Origin: Galdieria partita
Lineage: Eukaryota; Rhodophyta; Bangiophyceae; Galdieriales; Galdieriaceae
DNA: 64,000 bases
Direction: 5' to 3'
NCBI GenBank assembly: GCA_025991245.1
Contig: BQMJ01000042.1
Coordinates: forward strand, 148,617 to 212,616
This document shows, piece after piece, positions 1 through 11,637 of the stretch (its first letter is position 1; every line of letters starts with the position of its first letter). The position numbers and the translations under genes were made by a program. The notes beneath the pieces are model-generated. The model was not told where the DNA came from and searched no databases. It worked only from the letters and a program-made list of their open reading frames with translations.

Positions 1-627
1 CTTGAGAAAGAACAGAGTCGTCTAGATAGAGTAGTCAACAGAAAAGTATCCAGTATGTTTGAACAAGCCGAACAAGAATATCAGGACCTTTTGAGGAAGA
101 AAAGAATCGTAGAAAATGATCGACGACAGATACAAACTGTTATTAAGGAACTTGATGAGAAGAAAGTCAAGGCTGTAGAGAAAACTTGGAATAAGGTTAA
201 TGAAGATTTGGCGTCTATTTTTTCATCTTTATTACCTGGTTCCTCAGCATATCTGAAACCTTTGGAAGGGAAGAGTATTTTGGAAGGTCTTGAAATACAA
301 GTTGCTTTGAATCATAGTTGGAAAAAGAGTCTTTCTGAACTGAGTGGTGGACAACGCAGTTTAGTTGCTCTTTCTCTCATATTGGCCTTGTTACGTTACA
401 AGCCTGCTCCTTTGTATATCTTGGATGAAGTTGATGCCGCGTTGGACCTTAGCCATACCCAAAATATAGGAACTATGTTAAGAAAGCATTTTGGGTACTC
501 GCAGTTTATAGTCGTCAGTTTGAAAGAAGGTATGTTCCAAAACGCCAACATTCTATTTCGAACCAAACTAGTCGATGGTACTTCTACCGTGGAAAGGACT
601 AGTGGAGATAAGGAGAATATGGCTTGA
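1..627 (+). CDS. SMC2: SMC2 condensin ATPase, C-terminal fragment
   Basis: C-terminal part of the condensin core ATPase that compacts mitotic chromosomes. The reading frame is open from base 1, so the gene begins left of the window. The tail of the coiled coil is followed by the ATPase head: the ABC signature LSGGQRS, the Walker B segment [13 protein letters not shown], and the following SHTQNIG and [13 protein letters not shown] segments. These match SMC2 more closely than SMC1, 3 or 4. The N-terminal Walker A, hinge and most of the coiled coil are missing because of the window edge, not because of damage. It ends in TGA; the next gene, on the same strand, starts 161 bp later. No intron is visible in this part. 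Confidence 0.93.
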   Translation, partial: LEKEQSRLDRVVNRKVSSMFEQAEQEYQDLLRKKRIVENDRRQIQTVIKELDEKKVKAVEKTWNKVNEDLASIFSSLLPGSSAYLKPLEGKSILEGLEIQVALNHSWKKSLSELSGGQRSLVALSLILALLRYKPAPLYILDEVDAALDLSHTQNIGTMLRKHFGYSQFIVVSLKEGMFQNANILFRTKLVDGTSTVERTSGDKENMA

Positions 628-788
628 ATTGTACACGATAAGAAAAAGTTGTAATAAACATGAGTGTTTTAGCTTTTGGTTGTGTGGAGTCCTTTCAATG
701 ATCCAAAAAAAGGCATTTGGCATTCGACGCCGAATGATCATTGCGCTATAGTGCATTGAGGGAATTGTTGAGTCTTTGACTTTTAGAA

Positions 789-1748
789 ATGCCTCAATCC
801 AGAGCAGAGCGTAAAGCTTCATATTTTGAGAGGATTATTACTTACTTTGAGAAATTTGACAAGGTTTTGGTTATAGGAGTGGACAATGTGGGTTCGAATC
901 AATTGCAAAAGCTACGACAAGCGTTGAGAAAGGATTGTGAAGTATTGATGGGAAAGAACACTATGATCAGAAAGGCGCTAAAAAGTCACTTGTCGAAAAA
1001 TCCTGCGCTAGAGAAACTTTTGCCACATCTCGTAGGAAACGTGGGATTTATCTTTACCAATGGTGATTTGAAACAAGTACGCGAGAAGATAGCGGAGAAT
1101 AGAGTTCCTGCTGCTGCCAAAGCAGGTACTTTTGCACAATGTGATGTGGTGATTCCTGCGGGACCAACAGGAATGGAACCAACTATGACTTCCTTTTTCC
1201 AGGCCCTGAATATTCCAACCAAGATCAACAAGGGACAAATTGAAATCCAAAGCGACGTGACACTTTTAAAAGAAGGACAACGAGTAGGCAATTCCGAACA
1301 AACTCTTTTACAAAAGCTGAATATAAAGCCTTTCAAATACGGTGCGGTTATTCACGTCATCTATGAAAATGGAGTCATTTATGAACCAAAAGTGTTGGAT
1401 ATTGGTGAAGAAGAAATCTCTCAAGTGACCAAGGAAGGAATTCACAATATTGCTGCTGTTTCTTTGGCAATTGGATATCCAACTCAAGCTTCCGTTCCTT
1501 ATACGATCATTTCGTCATTGAAGAATCTTTTTGCAGTTTCTTTGGTTTCAGACTATACTATGCCACAAGCAGTACAACTAAAGGACTTGTTGGATAATCC
1601 AGACGCTTTGGCACAAATGGTAGTCAATGTATTACCTACAGGCGGTGCTTCGGTAGGAACTGGTGGAGCGTCTAAACAAGAAGAGAAACAAGAGCAACCA
1701 CAAGAAGAAGAAGAAGATGAAGATCTTGGCTTGGGACTATTTGATTGA
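789..1748 (+). CDS. RPLP0: 60S acidic ribosomal protein P0
   Basis: Single-exon gene of 319 aa for the P0 protein of the ribosomal stalk, which binds 28S rRNA and anchors P1/P2 dimers for elongation-factor recruitment. The N-terminal L10-like domain is clear (KNTMIRKAL, GNVGFIFTNGDL, GPTGMEPTMTSFFQAL). The C-terminus shows the usual Gly/Ala hinge, an acidic run and the shared stalk ending DEDLGLGLFD. Length is normal for the family. The ATG is preceded by a short AT-rich leader. Very safe assignment. Confidence 0.98.
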   Translation: MPQSRAERKASYFERIITYFEKFDKVLVIGVDNVGSNQLQKLRQALRKDCEVLMGKNTMIRKALKSHLSKNPALEKLLPHLVGNVGFIFTNGDLKQVREKIAENRVPAAAKAGTFAQCDVVIPAGPTGMEPTMTSFFQALNIPTKINKGQIEIQSDVTLLKEGQRVGNSEQTLLQKLNIKPFKYGAVIHVIYENGVIYEPKVLDIGEEEISQVTKEGIHNIAAVSLAIGYPTQASVPYTIISSLKNLFAVSLVSDYTMPQAVQLKDLLDNPDALAQMVVNVLPTGGASVGTGGASKQEEKQEQPQEEEEDEDLGLGLFD

Positions 1749-1824
1749 AGAATAAAGCAATCTTCTATTTGAGGATATACAATGATATTTCCACTTTATA
1801 TTTCTTTGCTTATTGAATACGAGT

Positions 1825-2554
1825 TTAAGATGAAGGAGCACTTCCACCATTGCTGCTAGGAGGACTAGTGGGTGGATAATACCATTCCAACAAGGGCTCA
1901 CCCACATTATGATTTTCTTCGACCGATACTCGTAAATCGAACAATTTTGCCAAAATTACTTTGAATAACTTTTGTACATTAATAGAATGCGAAGCAGAAC
2001 AGAAAATCAATGGAGCCTTCATTGCTCGGGCAAATTTGCGAGATTGTTCAACTATAGTTATTTGCTCTTCTTTTGGAAGCGTTACAAATCCATCAAATTT
2101 GGTACCCACTAAAAAAGGCAATGCCGACTGTGACAATATCTTGAGTCACTTTTCACGCGAGTCATAAAGTCCTTACCTTGTTATATGTTCGTGCTTGTCT
2201 ATACCATTCTTTTACATTTTGAAGCGTTATTTTTCTGGTCAAGTCAAACATGAAAACGACTGCCACCGTATCACTCAAGGCCAAGGGCAACATTGTCACA
2301 AAGTCTTTTTGTCCTCCTAAATCCCAAATACTAAAAGTTATTTCCAAGTTTTTGACATAAATGTTTTTCTCCATAAAGTTGACTCCTAAAGTTTGTATAT
2401 AATCTTCGTCAAATTTTCCTTCCACATACTTGACCATAAGTGAAGTTTTTCCTACAAAAGGGTCTCCAATAAGAGCTGTCTTTACTACAATGTTATTTCT
2501 TTGTTCTTTGGGATAAATACTATTGCTTTCTTCCATCCATTCGTTACCCTGCAT
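1825..2554 (-). CDS. Spg1/Tem1-like small GTPase
   Basis: Ras-like GTPase of the Spg1/Tem1 branch, which in fungi controls septation or mitotic exit; its role in an alga is not known. Two exons: 2554-2177 and 2127-1825, with a 49-bp GTAAGG...CAG intron, giving 226 aa. The P-loop GDPFVGKTS lies at about residues 30-38 and switch II WDLGGQ at about 77-82. The run DEDYIQTLGVNFMEK is very characteristic of this subfamily. As in Spg1/Tem1, the guanine-specificity motif reads GTKFD instead of NKxD. A Ser/Pro-rich tail has no lipidation Cys box. Divergent from the RING gene at 2634. Confidence 0.85.
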
Positions 2555-2633
2555 GATAATAATATATGACTATTGACTACTTTCCATATACAAAAGAATA
2601 GGATCCAATCAACGGTATTTTGTGCCAAAGAAA

Positions 2634-3516
2634 TGGACACCTCAATGGATATCCACCAAAGAATTTTCGTTGGTTCATCCTGGCAGGCTTAATATTGATT
2701 GTTAGTGCAACTGTGATAACAGGTATCGTCAACTGTGTTAGAAGAAGAAGAGGCTTACCAGGATTGTTTGAAAATCAGTACGAGAGAAATAACACTCAAA
2801 CTCGAAATTTGGGCTCTCGAAGGAGGAAACTTGGAAAAGGTCTACTTGCCTCAGAGATTGAACTATATTGTCCAGAAATTATCTACAGAGGACCCAACCA
2901 ACCACCAGTCTTATTTCTTGAACAAGGAAAGGATTCATTATCCGATGAAGAGCTTGAGAATATTGAGGTTCCTACTAGTGCCTTAAGGGAAACACCTTCA
3001 ATGGTCACGAGTTGGAAACACAAAAAAGAAACTTTATCCAGCACAGAAAAAGAAGATTCGACGAGTCAATTGTTGTACAAGTCTACAATACCTATTAGGA
3101 AATATTTTTTAGGTCAACATGTGGTTCCCAATGAAGTTTGTGCGGTATGTTTGGAAGCAGTAGAAACAAATACTCATTTACGTTTACTTCCTTGTGGACA
3201 TGGTTTTCATATTTCTTGTATTACTCGTTGGTTGATTCGTGGAAGTCGTTGTCCACTTTGTAATGAACAAGTTCGACTCTCTGATAATTCTGCTCAAGGT
3301 GAAGCTGGTGACTTGATAGTTTCTGTTGGTGAACAACAGAATAGTAATAGACAGTTTTTAGAATTGGGTCAACAGGGTTCTTTAGGTAGTCGAGAAATGT
3401 ATCAAGAAGTTATTTTACAGTCTTTTGAAAGAATAAGGTTGCGTTTATATCAAAGATACTTGGATAGGCAACGAAAGCATACGACACAAATGGAATCTTA
3501 TGTAGAAACGGTTTAA
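2634..3516 (+). CDS. RING-H2 finger protein (5' end uncertain)
   Basis: Probable E3 ubiquitin ligase. A C3H2C3 RING is complete: CAVC, then CGHGFHISC, then CPLC, in the region of bases 3138-3262. The 5' end is unresolved. The long frame runs from a TAG at 2599 without any ATG, but encodes a strong membrane segment (WFILAGLILIVSATVITG) followed by RRRR. The alternative starts at ATG 2634 and removes a 49-bp intron (2674-2722, weak donor GTTCAT, acceptor AACAG). Phase fits exactly, giving 277 aa without the membrane segment. I list the second model because it has a start codon. The C-terminal Gln/Arg-rich part matches no domain I know. Confidence 0.7.
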
Positions 3517-3562
3517 AAGTGGAACATCTCCGAGAGAGATTGTTGGAGATCTTTGATTTCTT

Positions 3563-4482
3563 ATGAGTGTGTGTTGTTCAATGTTTGATTTGTCACGAAC
3601 CAAGTCTTGCTTATATGTACTTCCCATAGACTTGAGTGGGTGTAATCTATGGGTTATAAAGAGACAAAGAGAAACTTGTCACAAGTTATGTATGAATATT
3701 CAAAGTCCTCGCTCCGGTCGTAGGGGTAGTTTTCATCTTTGGTTAAAGTCATTAAGAAGTGGACGTATATTTTATCGTTCAAGTGGTCCTTCTGGTGGTT
3801 TAAGTGGTGGTGGTGGATCCACCAGTGGAGGACACGGTGGCAGTGCAGGTAGTGCTGGAGGTCAGGGTACGTGAGTAAAGTGCTCAATGGAAAAGGATTG
3901 CTCACTTTTATAAAAGGTGGCTCTCATCCTCTTTTGGTTTTTTGGATGCGTTATAATCAACTTTTAGAGTCACGACCTTTGTTGACTAAATCACTTACTT
4001 CCTTGATTGGTTTTATATTGGGGGATATTTTAGCCCAAAAGTTTTTATCTTCAGATGGTATTCTTCACTTGGATCGTTTATTAAGAATGGCATTATTTGG
4101 TTTTCTTATTCATGGACCAACAGGACATATCTTTTATACTCGATTGGACAAGGCAATACCCGGTACAGAAGCGTGGAAAGTGGCTTGCAAAGTAGCCATT
4201 GATCAAGTATTATGGGCTCCTATTTTCGCTTTTATTTTCTTTGGTTTCTTAGCAGTACTTGAGAGACAATCTTTACAACAGTTCAAGGCAAAGTTGAGTC
4301 AAGACTGGAAAACTGCCATATTTGCATCTTGGAAAGTATGGCCATTGGCACATGCTATTAACTTTCGGTTTATTCCCAGCAATCAACGCTTACTTTATAT
4401 CAACGCTGTGCAAATATTTTACAACGTATTTCTTTCTATCATTGGAAACAAACGCACTCCAGTAACTCGAGTAAGTAAGTAG
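3563..4482 (+). CDS. Mpv17/PMP22-family membrane protein, likely organellar
   Basis: Member of the Mpv17/PXMP2/Sym1 family of small four-helix organelle membrane proteins. Two exons: 3563-3866 and 3917-4482, joined across a 50-bp intron with donor GTACGT, total 289 aa. The family core starts near LLESRPLLTKSLTSLIGF and continues through GDILAQ, the GPTGHIFYTRLD segment, DQVLWAPI and the WKVWPLAHAINFRFIP signature. A roughly 100-residue N-terminal extension ends in a Gly/Ser-rich linker. Plant plastid members carry similar Gly-rich linkers, so plastid targeting is likely but inferred. Convergent with TrpF, 62 bp apart. Confidence 0.88.
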
Positions 4483-4544
4483 ATGCAATCCAGGATCCAA
4501 ATATATATATTGTGATAGCCATAAGGGGTGGATAAAAGTTGGTT

Positions 4545-5345
4545 TTATACAACAGTTGTTGAACACAAGTCTAGAAATGTACTCACAAGTTGAGCACTCT
4601 TACGAATTCCATCCGATTGACAAACTCCAGATGAAACATCTACACCGGGAGGTCTCAATTTGTTTAAAGCACTTTGAATATTATCTATACGAATTCCACC
4701 CGCTAATATCCAACGGAATTGTGGAGGAGGTTTAAAGTTGCTCCAAGCAAATGTCTTCCCAGTACCTCCACCGGGTGAATCAAACAGTATCCAACTTCCC
4801 AACTGTATTTGCTCCAAGTCACTATCCAAACTGCCATCGGAATATACCGATAGCACAGGAATAGATTCTATCCAATGAGGTAGCATAGAAAGAGATTGTC
4901 TAGGCACATCGCCATGCAACTGTGCTATGGAAATACCCGTTTGTTGACATATATGAATGATATTTGAGGCATCTTGATGAACGAATACTCCTACAACTTG
5001 AGCGTTACCAAAGTACTCGACGGTTTCTACAATTTGACGTGCAACCTTCTCATCAACGTTGCGTTTAGACTGTGGACAGAATATAACACCCAATAAGAAG
5101 CGGATAGAATCATAGGGTACCCTGTGCTTTCTTTCTTCTATTGCTTTACACACCATAGAAGCATCTTCTTTACAAGTAATACCACAAATCTTGATCAACT
5201 CAAGACTTGCACAAGTTGAGGGCTTTCTCACAACATAGTTGAAAAGTTGTCTATTCCTTCTTCTTTGTAACACCCATTGACAAGAATGTCTTTGTGATAT
5301 TCTACGAGTAGGAACAACCACAAAGCAAGCCATAAAACTACTCAT
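4545..5345 (-). CDS. trpF: Phosphoribosylanthranilate isomerase (TrpF)
   Basis: Catalyses the third step of tryptophan synthesis from anthranilate, converting PRA to CdRP by an Amadori rearrangement. Single exon, 266 aa, a TIM barrel after about 50 residues of basic N-terminal extension that looks like a plastid transit peptide. The catalytic Cys is in IKICGIT; the catalytic Asp is in ILFDSPGGGTGKTF. The phosphate-binding WILAGGI and VDVSSGV segments are intact. Free-standing, not fused to TrpC. Its start lies 22 bp downstream of the stop of the MFS gene on the same strand, a gap too short for a normal separate promoter; this may reflect overlapping UTRs. Confidence 0.93.
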   Translation of the reverse strand: MSSFMACFVVVPTRRISQRHSCQWVLQRRRNRQLFNYVVRKPSTCASLELIKICGITCKEDASMVCKAIEERKHRVPYDSIRFLLGVIFCPQSKRNVDEKVARQIVETVEYFGNAQVVGVFVHQDASNIIHICQQTGISIAQLHGDVPRQSLSMLPHWIESIPVLSVYSDGSLDSDLEQIQLGSWILFDSPGGGTGKTFAWSNFKPPPQFRWILAGGIRIDNIQSALNKLRPPGVDVSSGVCQSDGIRKSAQLVSTFLDLCSTTVV

Positions 5346-5367
5346 TTATTTCATCACACAAAATCAA

Positions 5368-7337
5368 TCACATTTTAGTATCTTCATTACGAACGATGGC
5401 ATCGCTAGTCCACCAATCATAAGAATGATAATCTCCAACATCTTCCTGTTTTTCAGTATTCTCAAACTCTTCTTCCTCCACAGATGGATCATAATATCCC
5501 ATCTCTTCAGAGTTCTTTTCATAAATAGCACATTGTTCCTTTCCCATTCTAATCTTTCTCATCAAACGTGAAAATAAAGTCAAATCATTGTAATCAGTTG
5601 GCAATTCTGCAACATATTCAATTCTACGCAAACTTCCTAGTCCATTTTCACGACACAATGTGGCTGCATAATTCTTCAACTGCAAATGAAACTGCTCTTT
5701 TGAAGATGAAGTTATCCTGTATTTAAGAATTTGTAGAAAAGTATAGTTCAAGGACTCTTCTCTCAAGTCTTCATCAGTTACACCCAATCTCTTTGCAAAT
5801 CTAGCAGCATATCTTCTTCTCAACTCATAGAACCTTTGATCTTCTTTAACTAATGACTTTTGAGAGTATTCAGGGACAAAGAAAAAGGCTAATATGAGAG
5901 CTAAATATTCCAATCCAGCGTAAAACCACATAGTAAGCCTAATGCTGGTAAGGTTTCTGCATGAGCACTGCCAGAAAAGTTAACCCACATATGTGGAAAG
6001 ATAGTAGTTCCTACAATTCCTCCACATTTGCCAAAAGAGGAAGAAACTCCATACATAGTTGCACGAATCTTGGTAGGAAATGCCTCTGCTGGAATCAAAT
6101 AGACAGGAACAAACACAAAGTACTGAAAACCGAATACAAAAGTACTCCAAAATATCCAACCTATGGGATGTCTCTTCAAAGGCCAAAATGCTCCAGCATT
6201 GATAAGTTGTGCAGATGATAAACAAGCCCATCCAAGTACTTCCGTCTTTCTTCTTCCTAAACGATCGACAACAAATGCTGCAACAAATGGAAGCCAAATT
6301 AGGTAAGCACCTCCTTCTGCCAAAGTAATCCATAGTGACTTGAGCAAAGATACTCCAATAACTGATTGTAGAATAATAACTCCAAAAGTACCCATGCTAT
6401 AATTGATATAATCGACCAAGAACCAGTTGAGAACTGCACCGACGGAACGAAAAGCAAAATGACGAATGACAATATAAAGGTCAATTGCATCATATCGAGA
6501 TTTGCCTCTTTGCTTGTCTTTGGAGAACATTTCGGAATCTCTCATTTGGGTACGATAAATAAGTACACAAATGACTGGAATAGTTGCTACTGCAAAAGAC
6601 ACTCTTTTCACTATTTCATAATGACAATGAGAAGCCGCTCCAAGATAAGCATTTCGACAAGCTGCTGCAATAATAATGACTTGAACGACAAATGGCATAT
6701 AATTACCAATGACTTCCATACACATAACCAACATAGAAGTTCTTCTTCCACGTGTTTTGATATTGACTCCTTCGCTATCTTCCATAGCATTTGGCACATT
6801 ACAAGTATATTCACCTCCCATGCCCAATCCAGCAACTCCTAATCCAATATTCATCATCCATATACCTCCTACCACACTTGTACCATGAGAAGCCACTCCA
6901 ATAATATTTCCAAGTAGCACCAAACAAGAACACATAATAAGACCTTTCTTCCTTCCAAAATAGTCGGCAATGAATCCAAATAACAACAGTCCAAACATAA
7001 CTCCATATAACATCGATACTCCTATAGCAGTTTGCAAAAATACATCATGACGAAAGGAAGGAAAGACATCGGTATATACGGAAACTATATAAGTAGAAAT
7101 GTCATACATATAACCATTTACAAAGAAACCCATAGCAGTTCCAAAGGCATTGTAACGAATATAACTAGCAATGGACTTTTTCTTTTCTTCTTCCACAGTA
7201 GCTTTTAAGGATTCTGGATCATTTCCTTGACCATCTTGTTGCTGTACTTCTTCTTCTGACCTTCTTTCAATAGCTTCCATCTCCACGGAAGTTCTATATA
7301 CTTCAGCAGCATTGGTATCAAATGTTGGACGACTCAT
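5368..7337 (-). CDS. MFS transporter, phosphate/sugar-porter type
   Basis: Twelve-helix major facilitator of 639 aa. Two exons: 7337-5989 and 5938-5368. The 50-bp intron (donor GTGGGT, acceptor CATTAG) is inferred because it restores the phase and places PHM directly before the last helix (MWFYAGLEYLALILAFFFVPE region); neither single frame encodes the whole protein. Motif A appears as GFIADYFGRKKG after helix 2 and again as DRLGRRKTE after helix 8, with PAEAFPTKIRAT after helix 10. The N-terminal segment resembles proton-coupled phosphate transporters more than hexose transporters, but the substrate is not established. The long acidic C-terminal tail with Tyr residues is probably cytosolic. 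Confidence 0.85.
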
Positions 7338-7740
7338 AATTGCACAAACAATGAACTAAAAGAGAGAATCACCCAGGAATGGATGACTTTATGATATTTG
7401 CAGATTTTCTAGAAAGGAGATTCGCGTTGTCGTCTATTTGTCATTATGGATAGTCGACGTGGGAGTATTGGATGAGTGGAAGATATTCCTTTTTTGTTCC
7501 CAGTGAAAATAGACCAGAAGCATAGAGTTGGTAACTGAAAAACTTGCCAAATCAAGTATTTCTTGAAAACTAGAATCAATACTTTTGTTGCAGTTTAGAC
7601 AAGGCCATAGAGAATATATTATCCATTCTATACACACAAGTTTATCTATACAGAGAAGGATAGACAGATTCTTATATCTAATAAAAGCAATATACTTGAA
7701 ATTCTCCATACTTGTGTTGATTCCATCCCAGCGAATAAGA
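7338..7740. promoter_or_regulatory. Divergent promoter region, MFS / RPN6
   Basis: 403 bp between the divergent start codons of the MFS transporter and RPN6. No gene is visible. Open frames here lack ATG starts or family features. It must hold both promoters; no motif was recognised with confidence. Confidence 0.5.
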
Positions 7741-9160
7741 ATGCAACTTGCAGCGCTACTGGAACAGGCAGACGAGAAACGAGCTACCCACTGCTACCAA
7801 GAAGCTGAAAAGATCTATCTAGAGTTACTTACATGTAGTGAAGGAGAACTTTCAGAGGAACAAGAGAATATTCTCAAATACAAAGAACAAGCCGCGTTGG
7901 CTCTGTTGGACTTGTTTGTAGATCAAAAGCAAGCCGAAAAGATCGTTGAGTTGACTAGGAAACTGAGACCTTTTTTTGGTCAAGTTGCTAAAGCTAAAAC
8001 GGTATGTTGTATTGTGTTAAAGGACTCGCTTCTATTTTACTTGTTATATAGGCCAAACTTATTCGTGTGGTACTTGATCGAGTAGCCTTCATTCCAAACA
8101 CAGAACAAATACAAATTGACTTGTGTTTAGAGACCATCGAATGGTGTAGACAAGAGAAGAGAACTTTTTTGAGACAACGGGTACAAGCAAAGCTTGCTGC
8201 ACTTTATTTCCAAACCCAACGTTATTTGGAGAGTCTAGCAGTTTTGACGGAGCTGTTGAAAGAAGTTAAGAAATTGGACGATAAATCTCTTCTTTTGGAA
8301 ATTCAGTTATTGGAGTGTCGAGTGCAATTAGCTTTAAGGAATATTCCAAAGGCTCGTGGTGCGTTGACTTCTGCTAGAACCACTGCCAATGCCATTTATG
8401 TTCCACCTGGACTACAAGGAGAAGTAGACTTACTTGCTGGAATTGTTTCTGCTGAAGAACACGACTACAAAACAGCCTATTCCTATTTTTATGAGTCATT
8501 TGAGGGCTTTTCCAATTTAGGAGATGAGAGGGCAATTTCGAGTTTCAAGTATATGTTGTTATGTAAGATTATGACGAAGCAAGCAGAAGATGTGACAAGT
8601 CTGATAAGTACCAAGTTTGCTTTGCGCTATAGTGGAAAGGCAGTAGATGCTATGCTAGCTATATCACGAGCCCATCAGAACCGAAGTTTGGCACAATTTC
8701 AACAAGCGCTCAAGGAGTATCCAGAAGAGTTGACTTATGATGTTGTTATTCATAGTCATTTATCGGAACTATACGATACATTATTGCAACAAAATATTTT
8801 GAGGATTGTGGAACCTTTTTCTAGAGTGGTATGGAAATGTTGATATTTATGACATGTTGAATAACATATATATAGGAGATCACTCATATTGCCGAGTTGA
8901 TTGGTCTATCGTTGGAAACCGTTGAGAACAAAATTTCCCAAATGATTTTAGATGGACAACTGAAAGGAACTCTTGACCAAGGAGCAAACTGTTTGATTAC
9001 TTTTACCCAAGACTATTTTCCGAAAACGTAAGTAGTGAGAATTGGATATCTTGACAATAGCCATATTCAATTGCGTAGTTATTATCATTCGTTGCAGACG
9101 ATGAGAGAAATGAGTCGCGTTGTGGATATTTTGTTCGAAAATGCTTCACTATTGTCTTAG
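7741..9160 (+). CDS. RPN6: 26S proteasome lid subunit RPN6 (PSMD11)
   Basis: PCI-domain scaffold subunit of the proteasome lid that clamps lid, base and 20S core. Four exons: 7741-8001, 8052-8828, 8876-9027 and 9079-9160, with introns of 50, 47 and 51 bp, giving 423 aa, the usual family length. Strong family blocks: KRTFLRQRVQAKLAALYF, ALTSARTTANAIYVPP, TAYSYFYESFEGF, SSFKYMLLCKIM and NRSLAQFQQALKEYPEEL, then the PCI winged helix in VEPFSRVEITHIAELIGLS. The last exon was placed by alignment of its KTYYHSLQTMREMSRVVD region with the family C-terminus. Its stop is 17 bp from the convergent ZIP gene. RPN7 is about 5 kb downstream. Confidence 0.95.
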
Positions 9161-9177
9161 TTTTAACACTTTCTGTT

Positions 9178-10257
9178 TTATTCGATTCCAATATGAAGTA
9201 AAGATACGGTCTTGAGTAATAAAGTCATCAATAGAAAACCGCCTGTAATAGATAAGAAACCGTTTCTAGTTCCTGCATACTTCCATGCTTGAGGAACTAA
9301 TTCAATGATACTCAAACTACTCATAATACCACCAACCGCTGCTAATAAATAAGCAACAAAAGTTTCCGTCAAAAAGTATTTGGCAAAAAAGACAACCAGA
9401 ACAACTCCTGCAGGTTCTGCAAGACCTGATAGAAAAGCTATTTGAATGGCTTTGTATTTACTTCGAGTAGCAAAGTATACTGGCAAAGCGACTGCCATTC
9501 CTTCAGGAATATTATGCAAACCAATAGCAATAGCTAAAGGAATTCCAAAGCGAATTCCTTTTAAACTTGCAAAACAAACGGCTATCCCTTCAGGAAAGTT
9601 ATGAATGGCAATACCCATTGCAACTAAGAAACCTGAAAGCAACACTTGTTTAAGGTTTTGTTTATCCACAGCAGTACCTTCTACTAGTGGTACTTGAGAT
9701 AAATCAGGTTCTGGTATGAGAAGTTTTAAAAGAATAAAGAAAAGCGCTCCAGTAATAAACGAAAACAATACGTGAGTAGCAGATACTTCCTCTAAAGCTT
9801 CGGGTAACAAATCAAACGCACTCACACTTAACATAAAGCCTGCAGCTGCTCCTTGCCATATTCCCAGTTTAGGATAAGATAAGTTTGACTGTAATACTAC
9901 TAAAATACCTCCTATGAATAAGTTGAACAAATTCATTGGATGGAGTCACTTGTCTTTGGTCTTACCTATACCTGTAGATATTCCAGCAAGTGTAGTTAAT
10001 AACAAAGCTATAGGAGTATTTGCTTCAATTTCCGAGGCTAACATAACACATCGACCACCAAGTACAGTTGAATATCTACGAGGACTCTTAACAAAGTGTG
10101 AACGATATCCAACTGGTTGATAACAAGTGAAACTTGTATGAGCTCTCAACCAAACTTTTCTCTTCTGGATAAAACTACTCTTCACAACTGGCAAGAAACA
10201 AGTCCTTGGCACAGTGTTCAACGCATTCCACACAAACTTGAAACGACATTCTCTCAT
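9178..10257 (-). CDS. ZIP-family metal transporter
   Basis: Zinc/iron-regulated transporter-like protein of the GufA/ZupT/ZTP29-like branch. Exons 10257-9966 and 9911-9178 with a 54-bp intron inside the first helix junction (TPIALLLTTLAGISTGIG continuing to GILVVL), total 341 aa. The metal-site helices are intact: helix 4 with HNFPEGIA, helix 5 with GLHNIPEGMAVA. About 80 residues of basic N-terminal sequence before the first helix suggest an organellar presequence. The upstream frame extends past this ATG only with non-ATG codons, so 10257 is the likely start. It lies only 36 bp after the stop of the AMPK gamma gene on the same strand. Confidence 0.9.
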
Positions 10258-10293
10258 TCTAATACAGCGCTTTCTTCTTTCTTTCACTTGCGT

Positions 10294-11452
10294 TTATTCC
10301 AAAAAATATCCCAACAAGTCACTTAAAGATATTACTCCAATCACTTTTCTGTTTTCGTCTACAACAAATAGTCGATGGACGAGAGTTTTAGAAAATTTAT
10401 CAAACACTTGTCTCAACGAGTCTGTCTTGAAACAAGAATAGACATACATCGGATTCTAAAAACAATTTCATTTCATTCTTAGAATGATTGATTCATACTT
10501 ACCGGTCGAAATAGGGATAGAATACTTTCAATAGTACTGTTCCAATTCCATTGATTCCAATTCCTGGCTAAATGACATACATCTGATCTAGCAAACAAAT
10601 CTTGCAATATTCCTAAACATTGTCCATAAAAGTGTGTTGTATCCTTTTATTCACAATTCAACTTACCATTATGATCAACTACAGGGACAGCAGAAACATT
10701 CCTTTCATGGAAAAGTGACAAAATATTTTCTAAACTCTGATCGAGTCTAATTGTATAAATAGTATCCCATGTTCCAATACGTAAATCTTGAACAGAAACA
10801 GAAAACAATGCTTCCAAATCTCTATCTGTATCTCCAAGTTGTTGATGAACGAATGAAAGAATACGAGAATGAGTAAGAATATGAACAACCAAATTGTCCT
10901 CTATAGAAAGCACAGGAAGTTTGTGAATGGCATATCTCTTTAAAATATGACAAGAATCATATAAACTACTGTCTGCTTCTGTGTATATCCATGCAATATC
11001 GCGATGCCAACGAGGACAAGGAAGCATATCTAGTCAAGATAAATAAATAATTGTTCACAGGCGACTATCACGAATACCTTTCCAAGCTGTCAATGGAATT
11101 AACTTTAACTGAGAAAAATGTTCCATCTTTTGTTCCATACAGTGATACAATATATCCACCAAGTCACTCGAAGTAACCATACCCACAAATCTTTGTTGTT
11201 CGTTATCCCATAAAGGAGCACCTCGAATATCTAAAAGTTATGACGTGTCTACATCTCTTTCAATAGCTTCCTACTATCGAATGCTAACTAACCGTTTTCT
11301 AACAAAGCTTTAAAGGCCACTTGGGTAGGCAAGTCTGCTTCTAAAACCACAACACGATTATTCTCAAGAATGACTTCATTGGTTCGATGTTGCCTTAGGA
11401 AAGAAGCAATTACTTTTCTTGCTTTCGTAAAGTCTGCTTTGTCGGAAAACAT
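10294..11452 (-). CDS. AMPK/SNF1 gamma subunit (SNF4-like, four CBS domains)
   Basis: Nucleotide-sensing gamma subunit of the SNF1/AMPK energy kinase. Five exons: 11452-11293, 11230-11078, 11029-10667, 10612-10503 and 10455-10294, with introns of 62, 48, 54 and 47 bp; 315 aa, close to yeast Snf4 length. All four CBS repeats are visible: IRGAPLWDNEQQRFVGMVTSSDL ends CBS1, then HKLPVLSIEDNLVVHILTHSRIL, VSAVPVVDHNG and VHRLFVVDENRKVIGVISLSDLL. The region upstream of the chosen ATG has no clear extra domain such as a carbohydrate-binding module, although one frame stays open there. Divergent from the Sds3-like gene. Confidence 0.9.
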
Positions 11453-11637
11453 TATGTTGAAAGAATGCTTTCCAACAACACAATAATAATCAGAAGCCAG
11501 TCTCAATGGTCGTTCCTTTGACCAATAGAAATGCTTTGTCGCATTCCCATAATAAGCCTACCAAAGGGCTCTTATGTAAAGGAATGAGAAACCAACTTGT
11601 ATGATACACAGTCTTTATGGTGGGAAGCTTTTGAATT

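Noticed and set aside
3654-3905. Minus-strand His-rich frame opposite the Mpv17 gene
   Set aside because: Shadow of the Gly/Ser linker codons and exon 1 of the Mpv17-family gene.
6459-6842. Long plus-strand frame inside the MFS gene
   Set aside because: Shadow of the minus-strand transporter; His/Ser/Asn-rich composition is typical of antisense frames.
9946-10287. Start of the ZIP gene at 10287
   Set aside because: That codon is GTG; the first ATG in frame is 10257.
11453-11637. Extra N-terminal domain of the AMPK gamma gene
   Set aside because: One frame is open (TIKTVYHTSWFLIPLHK) but no splice joins it in phase with good signals, and ATG 11452 gives normal Snf4 length.
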